64,000 bases of DNA, taken from Desulfomonile tiedjei (GTDB taxonomy: Bacteria; Desulfobacterota; Desulfomonilia; Desulfomonilales; Desulfomonilaceae). Shown here piece after piece: positions 15,848 through 25,436 of this stretch. Under the pieces are notes generated by a model, which was not told the DNA's origin, did no database searches, and saw only the letters and a list, made by a program, of their open reading frames with translations. Position numbers and translations under genes: made by a program. Positions within the stretch are counted from its first letter, which is position 1. Every line of letters begins with the position of its first letter. Location of the stretch: NCBI GenBank assembly GCA_016218715.1, contig JACRDG010000122.1, positions 18,919 through 82,918 of the forward strand, written 5' to 3'.

Positions 15848-18022
15848 ATGAGCCAAGCCGGAGAGTCCATAGCTCGATTCAGCGAGATCGAGGAACTGGT
15901 CAAGACCGCCTATCCCGATGCCGATCTCGACCTGATTCGTGCCGCATACGTCTATTCCGCCCGGGTCCATCGTGGGCAAACCCGGCGAAGTGGTGAGCCG
16001 TACCTCGTCCACCCGGTGGCGGTGGCGAGAATCCTCGCGTCCATGAAACTCGACGAAGCGTCAGTGGCTACGGGACTCCTTCACGACACAGTGGAGGACA
16101 CACTCGCAACCATCGAGGAGATCGAAGAGTTTTTCGGCGAAGAGATCGCCGCGCTCGTGGACGGCGTCACGAAGATCAGCAAGATCGAATTCCAGTCGAG
16201 GGAGGAGCGGCAAGCCGAGAGCTTCCGAAAGATGATCCTCGCGATGAGCCGGGACATCAGGGTCCTCCTCGTCAAGCTTGCCGACCGGCTCCACAACATG
16301 CGCACCTTGGGCTCGATGCCGCCGGAGACTCAGAAACGCAAGGCCAGGGAGACCATGGAGATCTATGCTCCCCTGGCAGCACGGCTCGGTATTTATTGGA
16401 TACGGACTGAATTGGAGGACTTGGCGTTCCGGTACCTCGACCCGGAGCGGTACAGCTTCATCAAAGAAAAACTCGAAGAATCGATCAAACGGAGTGAAGA
16501 ATACGTCAACAACGTCCTGAGAATCATCCGGGAACGACTGGAACAGTACCACATCGAGGCGGTAGCCAAAGGGCGCAACAAAGAGATCCACAGCATTCAC
16601 CACAAGATGGGCACCCAGAATCTGGATTTCGAGCAGATCCATGACCTGACTGCGTTCCGCGTCGTTCTGAACAGCGTGAGCGAGTGCTATGCCGTCCTCG
16701 GGCTCATTCATTCACTCTGGAGACCGGTGCCCGGGAGATTCAAGGACTACATCGCGATGCCGAAAGGGAACGGGTATCAGTCGCTCCACACCACGGTCAT
16801 CGGCCCGGACGGCGCACGCATCGAAATCCAGATACGAACCGAAGAGATGGACCTCATCGCGGAAGAAGGAATCGCAGCGCACTGGTCGTACAAGGAGGGG
16901 AAGGCGGTCCAGGCCGAAGACGTCAAGCTGACCACGTGGCTGCGGCAGATGATGGAGTGGCAGCAAGACCTGGAAGACCCGAGAGAATTTCTCGAGAGTG
17001 TCCGGGTCGATCTCTATCCGGATGAGGTGTACGTGTTCACCCCCAAGGGAGAGGTCAAGGAGTTCCCCAAGGGGTCCACACCGCTTGATTTCGCCTACGC
17101 GATCCATTCCGAGGTCGGCCATCGTTGCGTGGGCGCGCGGGTCAACGGCAAGATGGTGCCGCTGAAGTACCAGCTCAAGACCGGTGACTCCGTCGCCATC
17201 GTCACGTCGGTCCACCAGAAGCCGAGCAAGGATTGGCTGAAATTCGTCAAGACCGGCCGGGCCAGGACCAAGATCCGTCACTACGTGCTCGCGGAAGAGC
17301 GGGATCGTTCGATTCAGATCGGGCGGGAAAGCGTCGAGCGCGAGCTCAAGAAGTGGCGCATCGATCTGGCACGGGCGGAGCGGGAAGGGGAACTGGTCAA
17401 GCTTGCTCAGGAATACAGCTTCAAGAATGAAACCGACCTGTACGCGGCCATCGGGTACGGAAGGGTGTCCCCCAAGGTCGCGATCACGCGACTGGTGCCT
17501 CCGCAGGAGCGAGAAAAAGCCAAGGCGGAATTGAAGGATGACCGGCCGGTCAGAAAGCAGCGCGCGTCAACAAGAAGCGGCGTGAGAATCGAAGGGCTGG
17601 CCGACGTGATGGTGAACTTCGCCAAGTGCTGTAATCCGCTGCCGGGAGACCCGATCCGCGGATTCATCACGAGAGGCCGCGGGGTGACCATTCACAAGAG
17701 TGATTGTGTCAACCTGCAGACCGTAGACTCCAAGCGCGTCGTCGATACTCAATGGGATGAAGAACAACCTCTCAGCCGTATCGTGAGCCTGGAGGTCTCC
17801 TGCGAGGACCGAACCGGGATGCTGGCCAGCATAAGCGGCGTGTTTTCTTCCAACGATTCATCCATCGTCCAGGCAAGCATCAAGACCGGCGATCACCACG
17901 CTCAGGGCCTGTTCAGAGTATCTGTAAAGGATCTCGACCACCTCAACCGCATCATGAATGCCCTCAAGCAGGTCAAAGGCGTGGAAAGAGTCGAACGCCT
18001 GGGAACCATCCGAACTCTCTGA
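15848..18022 (+). CDS. rel: Bifunctional (p)ppGpp synthetase/hydrolase Rel (RelA/SpoT family)
   Basis: This 724-residue protein has, in order, HD hydrolase (about 30-190), RelA/SpoT synthetase (about 230-350), TGS (about 395-460), helical/Cys region (KCCNPLPGD near 595) and ACT domains. The HD motif LLHDTVEDT (His79-Asp80) is intact and the synthetase carries RFKDYIA, the RxKD signature of bifunctional enzymes rather than the ExDD of monofunctional RelA. It should both make and degrade (p)ppGpp. ATG 15848 fits family N-termini, although its ribosome-binding site is weak; the 102 codons upstream are unrelated sequence. Confidence 0.95.
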   Translation: MSQAGESIARFSEIEELVKTAYPDADLDLIRAAYVYSARVHRGQTRRSGEPYLVHPVAVARILASMKLDEASVATGLLHDTVEDTLATIEEIEEFFGEEIAALVDGVTKISKIEFQSREERQAESFRKMILAMSRDIRVLLVKLADRLHNMRTLGSMPPETQKRKARETMEIYAPLAARLGIYWIRTELEDLAFRYLDPERYSFIKEKLEESIKRSEEYVNNVLRIIRERLEQYHIEAVAKGRNKEIHSIHHKMGTQNLDFEQIHDLTAFRVVLNSVSECYAVLGLIHSLWRPVPGRFKDYIAMPKGNGYQSLHTTVIGPDGARIEIQIRTEEMDLIAEEGIAAHWSYKEGKAVQAEDVKLTTWLRQMMEWQQDLEDPREFLESVRVDLYPDEVYVFTPKGEVKEFPKGSTPLDFAYAIHSEVGHRCVGARVNGKMVPLKYQLKTGDSVAIVTSVHQKPSKDWLKFVKTGRARTKIRHYVLAEERDRSIQIGRESVERELKKWRIDLARAEREGELVKLAQEYSFKNETDLYAAIGYGRVSPKVAITRLVPPQEREKAKAELKDDRPVRKQRASTRSGVRIEGLADVMVNFAKCCNPLPGDPIRGFITRGRGVTIHKSDCVNLQTVDSKRVVDTQWDEEQPLSRIVSLEVSCEDRTGMLASISGVFSSNDSSIVQASIKTGDHHAQGLFRVSVKDLDHLNRIMNALKQVKGVERVERLGTIRTL

Positions 18023-18072
18023 CAACCATCCGAACCAGATACACGACCGCGATGTTCAGTCTTAGCTCACCG

Positions 18073-18211
18073 TCTCATAAATACGGTCTCGCCTGGAGGC
18101 TCTGCTCTTGGCTGGTCAGTGGGGCCGGCAGCTTGCCGGTCCATTGAGAAGTGACGGGCCAGATGCCTGTCCCTCCAAGAAACCTAAAATCCGCGACCGT
18201 ATTTGTGAAAT
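18073..18211. repeat. Family-A MITE-like repeat, copy A2 (complete)
   Basis: This is a complete copy. The left end TCTCATAAATACGGTCTCGC (18073-18092) is inverted relative to the right end GCGACCGTATTTGTGAAA (18193-18210). Between them lie two hairpins, GGCCGGCAGCTTGCCGGTCC and the GACGGGCC..ATGCCTGTC segment. It is nearly identical to the copy at 63873-64000. Confidence 0.8.
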
Positions 18212-18240
18212 AGAGTACTTAGCGCACACTCCGGGCGTTG

Positions 18241-18435
18241 TTATGGCGCCTTGGTGATCATGTTGGATCGTATGCACCGCGTGCAGACTCTTGCCCGGCG
18301 CACTCTTCCCGAAGATTCGAGGATCCTCACCTTCTGAAGGTTGGGCAACGAGATCTTCTTTGTGCGATTGTGCGCGTGACTGACGTTGCAGCCGTTCAAC
18401 GGTCCCTTGCCGCATATCTCGCAAATTCTGGACAT
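18241..18435 (-). CDS. rpmB: Ribosomal protein bL28 (zinc-binding form)
   Basis: This 64-residue large-subunit protein begins [20 protein letters not shown], the L28 signature. It keeps two CxxC pairs (ICEIC near the N-terminus and RVCTRC near the C-terminus), so it is the Cys-containing, zinc-binding version rather than the zinc-free paralogue used under zinc limitation. ATG 18435 has GAGGAG about 7 nt upstream. The DUF1844 gene ends 38 bp upstream. Confidence 0.96.
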   Translation of the reverse strand: MSRICEICGKGPLNGCNVSHAHNRTKKISLPNLQKVRILESSGRVRRARVCTRCIRSNMITKAP

Positions 18436-18473
18436 TGTATACTCCTCATTCCATCGCCCTGTAGGCGGATAGT

Positions 18474-18884
18474 TTACTTGGAAACCTCGACAAAGGCCAA
18501 TCGGAGCTGGAAGAGCGTTTCCTTCAGGATTCTGGCTTCTTGCTCGGTCAAGTTTCCCTTGGTCTTCTCCTCGAGAAGCGCGATGAGATCGATCGTCTGG
18601 CGCGCGCCCGGGAGGTCCTTCTTGACCTCCTCAGATTCCGAAGCCCGGATGAGGCCGAGCTGAAACAGGGCCGTGTTGGCCAAGCTCAGGATGAGCGTCG
18701 CGAAGTCCATCGGCCGCGGAGGCGGCTGGGGACCGGCGGTCGGCTCTTCTTTTGCCTCAGCCTCTTCCTGCGGGCTTTCCTTGACCTGCTCCTCGGGCTG
18801 GGGTTCGTCCTTGCTCGCGCCTTCCGTCGTGAACCTGCGCCTGTCCTTTACCGTAAACCCTTCGTTTGATTCGGGATCTTCCAT
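18474..18884 (-). CDS. DUF1844 domain protein
   Basis: This 136-residue protein has an acidic, Pro- and Glu-rich N-terminal half (about 1-58) and a C-terminal DUF1844 helical domain (about 59-130) with [20 protein letters not shown] and [18 protein letters not shown], a conserved but uncharacterised family common in Deltaproteobacteria. Its ribosome-binding site AGGAGAG overlaps the end of the DnaJ-type gene 3 nt upstream, so the two are likely co-translated. Confidence 0.85.
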   Translation of the reverse strand: MEDPESNEGFTVKDRRRFTTEGASKDEPQPEEQVKESPQEEAEAKEEPTAGPQPPPRPMDFATLILSLANTALFQLGLIRASESEEVKKDLPGARQTIDLIALLEEKTKGNLTEQEARILKETLFQLRLAFVEVSK

Positions 18885-18887
18885 GTC

Positions 18888-19856
18888 CTACTCTCCTGCC
18901 GTCCGCCATTCGCTGCCCCACAGGGCTTCACGCGGATTCGCGGCATTGCGGCGTTCAAGCTCCTCCAGGAGTTTCCTGGAGGCCGGATCGAGTCGTTCCG
19001 GGACCACGACGTGGGTGGTCACGAAGAAATCTCCCCTGGCATCGCCCTGCAGTGATGGGAACCCGAAGTTCCCGAAACGGAATACCGTCCCGGACTGGGT
19101 TCCGGCGGGGATCTTCAGGGTCAACGGTCCGTCCGGTCCCGGAATCTCCAACCGGACGCCGAAGACTGCTTCCCCTACGGTAACGGGCAAGACCAAGTGA
19201 ATATGGTTGCCCTCTCGCCGAAAGTACCGATGCGGCAGGACCTCGATTTCGAGCAGCAGGTCACCCCGCGGTCCTCCGTTTGGCCCGGCCGCGCCGCGAG
19301 CGGGCAGCCGCATCTTGGCCCCATTCTCCACTCCTGCCGGCACGCGAACGTGCACCCTGTTTCCGAGGCATCGGAAGTCGAGCAAAGCCCCGTGATAGGC
19401 CTGCTCGAATGCCACAGAGAGCTTCTGTTGGACGTCACTCCCTTTCTGCCAGGAGGAGCTTTGGCGGCCGCGACCCCGGTCTCGCAGAATTTCCCATAAT
19501 ATATCCTCGAAACCCGTTTGTCCAGTATAAGCATGGCGGAAAGTTCTCGTCCCCGAAGAATCGCGCTTCACTCGGCCGGCTCCATCGGCGTGGCTCCAGG
19601 GGCTGCTGACCGAACTTCCCGGATACCTCGAGCCGGTCCCGTCATGAGCCAGCGTGTCGTAGTCGCGGCGTCGGGAGGTATCGCCAAGCACCTCATATGC
19701 CGCGGCCAAAGCCTTGAATTGCGCCTCGGCCCTGGGGTCGTTCTGATGCAGGTCAGGATGGCACAGCCGCGCCAATCTTCGGTACGCTCTTCTTATGTCC
19801 TCTTCCGAGGCCGATTGGCTCACTCCCAGAATGTTGTAAAGGTCTTCTCGGTGCAT
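18888..19856 (-). CDS. DnaJ-type co-chaperone (CbpA-like)
   Basis: This 322-residue protein has an N-terminal J domain (about 3-70, YNILGVSQSASEEDIRRAYR and catalytic HPD in LCHPDLH), a Gly/Ser-rich linker, and two DnaJ C-terminal substrate-binding barrels (about 130-300). It lacks the zinc-finger of DnaJ, the CbpA layout, so it should stimulate DnaK ATPase. ATG 19856 begins the J domain; the 39 upstream codons run into a family-B repeat and are not protein-like. Neighbouring hsp20 suggests a proteostasis cluster. Confidence 0.88.
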   Translation of the reverse strand: MHREDLYNILGVSQSASEEDIRRAYRRLARLCHPDLHQNDPRAEAQFKALAAAYEVLGDTSRRRDYDTLAHDGTGSRYPGSSVSSPWSHADGAGRVKRDSSGTRTFRHAYTGQTGFEDILWEILRDRGRGRQSSSWQKGSDVQQKLSVAFEQAYHGALLDFRCLGNRVHVRVPAGVENGAKMRLPARGAAGPNGGPRGDLLLEIEVLPHRYFRREGNHIHLVLPVTVGEAVFGVRLEIPGPDGPLTLKIPAGTQSGTVFRFGNFGFPSLQGDARGDFFVTTHVVVPERLDPASRKLLEELERRNAANPREALWGSEWRTAGE

Positions 19857-20194
19857 ACCACGATTTCGCGTTTTGAACGGTGAACTGAGGGAACTATCAC
19901 CCGGTCCCACTTGCGATCTCTTATACCACTTCGCATTCATGCAGGGAATCAGAACCGGCAACGCCGCGGGCACGGCACCGCCGCCCTGGTCCTTGCGTGG
20001 ACGCGAAGTGGTATCATATCACGTCGCAATCTCAAGAGTAACTTTGGGAGACTTCTTCGTACAAAGAAGTCCCCCAGTCTACTTCTTTGAACGCGAATCG
20101 GTATTACACTATTTCGGGGAGGACGCGCAACATCGGTGGCTGACCCGCGCGCTCGGCGTACGACGGGGGTTACGACCCGCAAGACAATGGATCT
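19857..20194. other. Intergenic region filled by two family-B repeats
   Basis: These 338 bases between two leftward genes hold two abutting family-B elements (19921-20108) and no supported gene. Signals for the DnaJ-type gene would have to lie at 19857-19920. Confidence 0.5.
19921..20108. repeat. Two abutting family-B MITE-like repeats (B1, B2)
   Basis: B1 (19921-20017) has inverted ends TTATACCACTTCGCATTC and GACGCGAAGTGGTATCATA. B2 (about 20016-20108) has a central hairpin GACTTCTTCGTACAAAGAAG (20051-20070) and right end ACGCGAATCGGTATTACA. End motifs and the hairpin match other family-B copies. Confidence 0.7.
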
Positions 20195-20632
20195 TCAGCG
20201 GAGGTTGACGATGGTGAGAACGCGCCCGAGGTCCTCGCTCGATTTCGGAAATTCGATCGTGAGGACACCGTCCACGTACTTGGCTTCAGCATCTTCCACA
20301 TCCGCGTCGGCAGGCAGCTCGAAGCTTCGCTCGAACGCGCCGTGCGCCCGTTCGACTGTGTGGTAGGCCGCGGGCTCTCGCGTGGCCTCGGTGCGCTCGC
20401 CCGCTATGGTCAAACGCCGGCCGCGGACTTCGATGTGGATGTTGTCCTTACCGACCCCTGGGAGTTCCATGTTGATGACATAGGAGTCCGGTGTCTCCAG
20501 CATGTCCACAACCGGGCACCAGCATGCACGACGTCCGCAGGAAGCCTCATGACTGGTCGCGGCGACCAGGCGGCTTACCCTCTCTTGAAAATTCAGGAGA
20601 TCCCGCAAGGGGTCCCATCGGTTGAGTGTCAT
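20195..20632 (-). CDS. Small heat shock protein (Hsp20/alpha-crystallin)
   Basis: This 145-residue protein has the alpha-crystallin domain (about 40-135) with VINMELPGVGKDNIHIEVRG and the GVLTIEFPK strand, typical of ATP-independent holdase chaperones. The N-terminal arm begins NRWDPLRDLLNFQERVSRLV. Two Cys close together (CGRRACWC) are unusual for bacterial Hsp20 and might be redox-active. ATG 20632 has GGAG about 9 nt upstream. It lies upstream of the DnaJ-type gene in the same direction. Confidence 0.93.
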   Translation of the reverse strand: MTLNRWDPLRDLLNFQERVSRLVAATSHEASCGRRACWCPVVDMLETPDSYVINMELPGVGKDNIHIEVRGRRLTIAGERTEATREPAAYHTVERAHGAFERSFELPADADVEDAEAKYVDGVLTIEFPKSSEDLGRVLTIVNLR

Positions 20633-20756
20633 GCTCTCATCTCCAGGTCTTGGACCGCGTTAGTCACGGTCATTCGTCAATATTTTCAACGTCAGCGTAC
20701 GACCTTTCGCGGCCGGAGTCAAGCCCTAACCGGACGAGGCCGGGCAGACGATCGCG

Positions 20757-21767
20757 TCACGGCTTTGCCGGCGGAGCGAGGTACCCCTGTTTCGTGAGGT
20801 TGTCTACGAGAGCTTGTCCCTTTCCCTTCGGTGCCGCGACGGCATGGGGAAAAGGCTTGCCCCCTACACGCGCAGGAAAGATCGGCTGGGAAACCTTGAT
20901 CTTGGGGTTAAGGCCAAGGATTTCCCGCGGGGGCGTTCCCGTGAACTTGGCGATCTCGCCTACGGGAAGGTCTTTTGCAAGGAGAAGCCCTGAAACCTGG
21001 TCGAAGGTCAATGGAGGAGGCGGCGTGAATCTCAAGCCGTACTCCTGCCTGTTGGCATCAATAAGCGCGAGGGCTATCCAGCGGGCAACAATATCTTCCG
21101 CAAGATCGGGAAGGGGGAGATCCCAGAAGACCGAGGTGCCCCACCGTGCCCGGAGATCCTGGACCGTCTTGACCGACGTGACGTATGCGGTCACGGACAT
21201 GAGCCAGCCCTGGTCGCCTAATTCTTTGCGGATGTTCTTAAGTCGGGTGGCAAAACACCGCGTGGAAAGTTCCAGGTCCAGCCTGTCGTCATGCCAGGAA
21301 TCTTGAGTCATATCGACACCCTCTGCTGCCGTGCAGGGGCTCGTCAGCGCCCACCACCCTGCGCTTGCCCCGCGGGGTGAAGGGCTTGCGTTCAGGCTCG
21401 CAATGACAGGGGCCAACAACACCAGGTCCTTCGGAAGCCCCTCTTTGGCGAAGAGCTCCTCGAAGATCCATGCGTAACGCGCCTTCTCGGAGAGCCATTC
21501 AGTAAGAACACCTCGCGCGTCCATCAGGAGGAAATTCATGTGGCAAAGAATGCGATAGTGTACGTCAGGCCGCTGCAAGGGAATCGGCTCGTCGGCAAAC
21601 CGGAATGGCTTGTCAATGGCTGAGGCCGGAAGCGGATATCTCACCCGATCCGCTTGGGGCGCTTTTGCCGGCCCCTCGGCGAGAGACAGAACGGGACCGA
21701 CCGCCAGGAGCGCCGCACAGCAACCCAAGGCGATCAGTGGCCTGAAGGCTCGTCGTTTGCCCATCAT
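20757..21767 (-). CDS. Exported MltD-like protein with degenerate transglycosylase site
   Basis: This 336-residue exported protein has a signal peptide (IALGCCAALLAVGPVLSLA). Residues about 105-205 follow the pattern of MltD-type lytic transglycosylases (GLPKDLVLLAPVIASLN, later WLMSVTAYVTSVKTVQD), but the catalytic Glu expected in the P-V-I-E-S stretch is Ala here and the GAxGLWQF segment reads GASAGWWAL. A LysM-like C-terminal part (VGEIAKFTGTPPREILGLNP) could bind peptidoglycan. I infer a non-catalytic wall-binding role. It starts 1 nt after the TPR gene. Confidence 0.7.
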   Translation of the reverse strand: MMGKRRAFRPLIALGCCAALLAVGPVLSLAEGPAKAPQADRVRYPLPASAIDKPFRFADEPIPLQRPDVHYRILCHMNFLLMDARGVLTEWLSEKARYAWIFEELFAKEGLPKDLVLLAPVIASLNASPSPRGASAGWWALTSPCTAAEGVDMTQDSWHDDRLDLELSTRCFATRLKNIRKELGDQGWLMSVTAYVTSVKTVQDLRARWGTSVFWDLPLPDLAEDIVARWIALALIDANRQEYGLRFTPPPPLTFDQVSGLLLAKDLPVGEIAKFTGTPPREILGLNPKIKVSQPIFPARVGGKPFPHAVAAPKGKGQALVDNLTKQGYLAPPAKP

Positions 21768-21768
21768 C

Positions 21769-23508
21769 TCATTTGCTTTGTGAACCCGTCTCCTGCTCCA
21801 CCTTACCGAGTTTATCGCGGACGATCAGGTTCTCCGGGTTCTCTTTGAGGGACTTCCTGTATGCGTTTATCGCTTCTTCTTTCTTTCCGAGGTCCAGCAG
21901 GACATCTCCGAGATGTTCCGCAATGATCGGATCGTGTTTGACCTTTTCCGTCGCCTTTTCAAAGAGTTTCCGCGCCTCTTCCAGCTCTCCCTTCTTATAG
22001 GCGATGTATCCGAGAGAGTCCGTCACATAGCCGTCGTCCGGTCTGAGCTGGTTGGCCTTGCGGATGAGCGTTTCGGCCCTTTCGATGTCCTTGCCTGAAA
22101 CGGCCAGGGTGTATCCGATGAAGTTCAGTGCGCTGGCGTCTTCAGGATTCTCCGCCAGGATGCGTTCCATTTCCGCCAGGCCGCGAGACCGCCGGCCGCT
22201 TTTCTCGAGCACGTTGCCGAGAGAATAGCGGATTCTCGTATTGGTGTTGTCCATCTCCAGGGCCTTTTCGTACGACCTGATCGCCTCGTCGAACCGGTGG
22301 AGTTCTTCCAGGACCGACCCCCGGATATGCAGCAACTCGGCATCCGATGCATCTTCTTCTATCGCCTGGTCGATGTATTTCACCGATTTATCCAGTTTTT
22401 TCGCCTTGAGAAACATGATCGCCAGCATGATTCTGGAGCGGACGAACGTCGGTTGGCCTTTGTGGATCTGCGCGAATTCTTCTTCAGCTTTATCGAGTTT
22501 CCCTTGTTCCCGCAGGACCATGCCCAGTTGATAGCGCACCTGGTCCCAACCCGGTTTCTTTTGGCGGATTTTGTCTAGGATTTCCGTTGCCTTATCAAAC
22601 TGCTTCTGCTCGGCGAGGATCTGCGCCATCTTGATCTGGATGCCCACGTTCGACGGGGCGAGTTTGGAAAGTTCCTCGAAAACCTCATATGATTCTTCGT
22701 ACTTCTTCTGAGCTGCGAGGACCTGGCCCAGATTGAGCCGAGCATTGACGTTGAGCTGATCGAGGTTCACCGCTTCACGGAACTGCTTTTCTGCCTCAGG
22801 GTAATTCTTCTGCAGAATGTACACACTGCCGAGTTCCACACGAACCTGCGCAGCGGAATCCGGGCGTTTCTCCAACAGCTTGTTGAAGGTCTCCACCGCC
22901 TTGTCGTAATCTTTGTTCTCGACATAGACGCGTCCCAGGTAGAAGTAGCCTTCTCGCTCCTCCGGGAACCGCTCGATCATCTTGTTGAAGGTCTTCTCCG
23001 CCTCGGCATACAGCTTCTGGGAAGCCTGCAACGACCCGATGAATACGTACAGATCCGCCTCGTCCGGCTTGAGTTCGAGTGCCCTCGTATAGGCCTCTAT
23101 TGCCCGGTCCCGATCTCCGGCGATGGTGTAGAGTTTGCCCAGCAGCGTGAACGCCTCGTCAAAGTGCGGGTCAAAGGTGGTCGCGTTCTTGGCCATGATG
23201 AGAGCATCGGCCAGTTTGCGGTTCCGGGCGAGCAGCATGGCGATCCGGGTGTTCAGATACGCCGAGGTCGGATCGAGCTGCAAGGCTTTGCGAAAATAGC
23301 GCAGGACCGCATCGGTATCACCCATGGCTTCAGCCTGTTCGGCCATGAGAAAATAGAGGCCCGGGTCACGGTCCAGATCGGGAAGCCGGATGCTTTTCGG
23401 CGCACGGACAAGATCTTTGTCTGTAGCGCCCTGGCATGGAAGCGCCATCACGAGGGTGATCCCCGCGAGCGCCACAAGGAAGCCCAGTCGGCTCATTTGC
23501 TTTTTCAT
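21769..23508 (-). CDS. Exported TPR-repeat protein
   Basis: This 579-residue protein has a signal peptide (SRLGFLVALAGITLVMALPC) and about 14 tetratricopeptide repeats covering residues 50-565, with typical patterns such as AIEAYTRALELKPDEADLY and ALEMDNTNTRIRYSLGNVL. TPR solenoids scaffold protein complexes; an envelope assembly role is likely but the partner is unknown. The gene is immediately followed by the MltD-like gene, so the pair may act together at the cell wall or outer membrane. AAAGG precedes ATG 23508. Confidence 0.88.
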   Translation of the reverse strand: MKKQMSRLGFLVALAGITLVMALPCQGATDKDLVRAPKSIRLPDLDRDPGLYFLMAEQAEAMGDTDAVLRYFRKALQLDPTSAYLNTRIAMLLARNRKLADALIMAKNATTFDPHFDEAFTLLGKLYTIAGDRDRAIEAYTRALELKPDEADLYVFIGSLQASQKLYAEAEKTFNKMIERFPEEREGYFYLGRVYVENKDYDKAVETFNKLLEKRPDSAAQVRVELGSVYILQKNYPEAEKQFREAVNLDQLNVNARLNLGQVLAAQKKYEESYEVFEELSKLAPSNVGIQIKMAQILAEQKQFDKATEILDKIRQKKPGWDQVRYQLGMVLREQGKLDKAEEEFAQIHKGQPTFVRSRIMLAIMFLKAKKLDKSVKYIDQAIEEDASDAELLHIRGSVLEELHRFDEAIRSYEKALEMDNTNTRIRYSLGNVLEKSGRRSRGLAEMERILAENPEDASALNFIGYTLAVSGKDIERAETLIRKANQLRPDDGYVTDSLGYIAYKKGELEEARKLFEKATEKVKHDPIIAEHLGDVLLDLGKKEEAINAYRKSLKENPENLIVRDKLGKVEQETGSQSK

Positions 23509-23611
23509 AATCCACCTTTGTATCCCAACAGGACTCTCCGTGAAGAGGGAATGCGGTCTGAAGCCGGACGCGAGGTCTCACCGGGATCGCGTTCACCTGG
23601 GTTTCCAAGAA

Positions 23612-24286
23612 TCACGTGGAACTCCTCGGGACGCGCAACGTTCTGATAATCCGGTCATAAGGCGGGTGCCCGAAGACCGCGCTCCCCGCCACAAAGACGT
23701 CCGCACCGCGGTCTGCCAATTCCGGCGCGGTGTTTGGATTCACTCCGCCATCCACTTCGATCAGGATTTCATACCCCACCTCGTCGATCAAGTCGCGCAA
23801 AGCCCGTACCTTGGGCAATACCGAGTTGATGAACGACTGGCCGGGAAAGCCTGGGTTTACGGTCATGAGCATGATCACGTCGAGTTCTTCGAGCACATAG
23901 CGCACCGCTTCGAGTCCCGTGGACGGATTCAGCGCTGCCCCGGCCTTCATCCCCAGCTCGCGAATCCTGCTCAACGTCCGATGGAGGTGATTGGTCGCTT
24001 CCGGATGGACGGTGAGGATGTCTGCTCCGGCTTCGCGAAAATCCTCCAGAAACTGGTCGGCGTTTGAAATCATGAGGTGGACGTCCAGCGGGATCCGGGT
24101 GATCTTCTTCACCGCGGCCACCACCATCGGACCGATCGTGATGTTGGGGACAAAGTGTCCATCCATAACGTCGATATGCAACCAGTCCGCTCCGGCTGCT
24201 TCCACGGCACGCACCTCTTCGCCCAGCCGAGTGAAATCCGCCGACAGAATGGAAGGCGAAATGAGAATCTCTTTATTTTTGACCAC
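23612..24286 (-). CDS. rpe: Ribulose-phosphate 3-epimerase
   Basis: This 224-residue TIM barrel interconverts ribulose 5-phosphate and xylulose 5-phosphate in the pentose phosphate pathway. Motifs include SPSILSADF, the metal/acid site HIDVMDGHFVPN, HLMI, VNPGFPGQ and the phosphate-binding IEVDGGVNPN. Start is GTG 24286 with GAGGG upstream; it reads MVKNKEILISPSILSADF. It lies between amrS and the TPR gene, all leftward. Confidence 0.96.
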   Translation of the reverse strand: MVKNKEILISPSILSADFTRLGEEVRAVEAAGADWLHIDVMDGHFVPNITIGPMVVAAVKKITRIPLDVHLMISNADQFLEDFREAGADILTVHPEATNHLHRTLSRIRELGMKAGAALNPSTGLEAVRYVLEELDVIMLMTVNPGFPGQSFINSVLPKVRALRDLIDEVGYEILIEVDGGVNPNTAPELADRGADVFVAGSAVFGHPPYDRIIRTLRVPRSST

Positions 24287-24417
24287 CAGGTCCCTCGCTT
24301 GATTTTTTTTCGGTCCGCACCTTCTTCCAGGATGTTCGGAAACCGTCTCGCCGTACCGGACCGAGGTGAAGGATCGGGAGTTTCACGGGTCAGCCCGTGC
24401 GGCGTTTCCGAATTCTT

Positions 24418-25431
24418 CTACATCTCAACCCCTTCGATTCGGTATCCGCATTTGATGCACGCGCCGTCCTTTATGTCGTATCGCCGCGTCGAGTAGCCGA
24501 CTCGGTCCACCACGGTGTGAGAACAGCTTGGGCACTTCGTCTGCTCGCCGACATCACCCGGCACGTTTCCCGTGTAGACGTACTGCAGCCCTTCATCAAG
24601 ACCTATTTGCCTGGCCTTGCTCAGTTCCGCCACCGCAGTGGGCGGCAACGCCTGCTCCTTGTACCGCGGATAGAATCGACTGATGTGCCACGGCGCGGCA
24701 GGGCCGAGTTCCTCGCGGATGAACCGTGCGAGCTCGTGCAGCTCGCCGGGATCGTCGTTCAACGTGGGTATCAGGAGCGTGGTAACTTCCACCCAGATAC
24801 CCAACTGTTTCATGTACCGCAGCGTGTCCAGGACACCCTTACGACGTGCCTTGCAGAAATGAGCGTAGAAGTGATCGTTGAACGCCTTCAGATCCACGTT
24901 TGCCGCATCCATCAGTCCCCGGCAGTCGTCGAGCATCTCGCGAGTCATGTATCCGTTGGTGACGAACACGTTGAGCAGGCCTTTTTCCTTGGCGAGTTCC
25001 ATGGTATCTCGCGCCAGTTCGTAAAAGATCGTCGGCTCGGTATAGGTGTAGGAGATGCTCCGGCATCCGTAACGGACAGCGAGTTCGACGATTTCCGAAG
25101 GCGGAATCTCTTCTCCCACGATGCGGCCCTCATCACGAGGCATCTGAGAGATCGAGTAGTTCTGACAGAAGGAGCAGCGGAAATTACACCCCACGGTCGC
25201 GATGGAAAAGGAACTCGATCGCGGGGCAAAGTGGAACAGCGGTTTTTTCTCGATAGGATCGACGTTGGTGGATATCACCCTGTCGTACACGAGCGTGTAC
25301 AGCGTGCCTCCCTGGTTGGTTCGAACGCCGCAAAGCCCTTTCCTGCCATCCACGATCTTGCACCCGTGCCGGCAGAGATGACATTTCACCGCGCCCGAAT
25401 CAAGCCGGTCATACAGAACGGCCTCTTTCAT
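24418..25431 (-). CDS. amrS: AmmeMemoRadiSam-system radical SAM enzyme (AmrS)
   Basis: This 337-residue protein has the radical SAM motif CNFRCSFCQN and flanking Cys pairs (CHLCRHGC near the N-terminus; CPSCSH and CIKCGY at the C-terminus), the AmrS/PflA-like layout. The system usually includes AMMECR1 and Memo proteins, absent from this window; the substrate is not established here. ATG 25431 has GAGGGG 8 nt upstream and is preferred over GTG 25440, which overlaps the mpl stop. Downstream rpe is on the same strand. Confidence 0.9.
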   Translation of the reverse strand: MKEAVLYDRLDSGAVKCHLCRHGCKIVDGRKGLCGVRTNQGGTLYTLVYDRVISTNVDPIEKKPLFHFAPRSSSFSIATVGCNFRCSFCQNYSISQMPRDEGRIVGEEIPPSEIVELAVRYGCRSISYTYTEPTIFYELARDTMELAKEKGLLNVFVTNGYMTREMLDDCRGLMDAANVDLKAFNDHFYAHFCKARRKGVLDTLRYMKQLGIWVEVTTLLIPTLNDDPGELHELARFIREELGPAAPWHISRFYPRYKEQALPPTAVAELSKARQIGLDEGLQYVYTGNVPGDVGEQTKCPSCSHTVVDRVGYSTRRYDIKDGACIKCGYRIEGVEM

Positions 25432-25436
25432 CGTGC

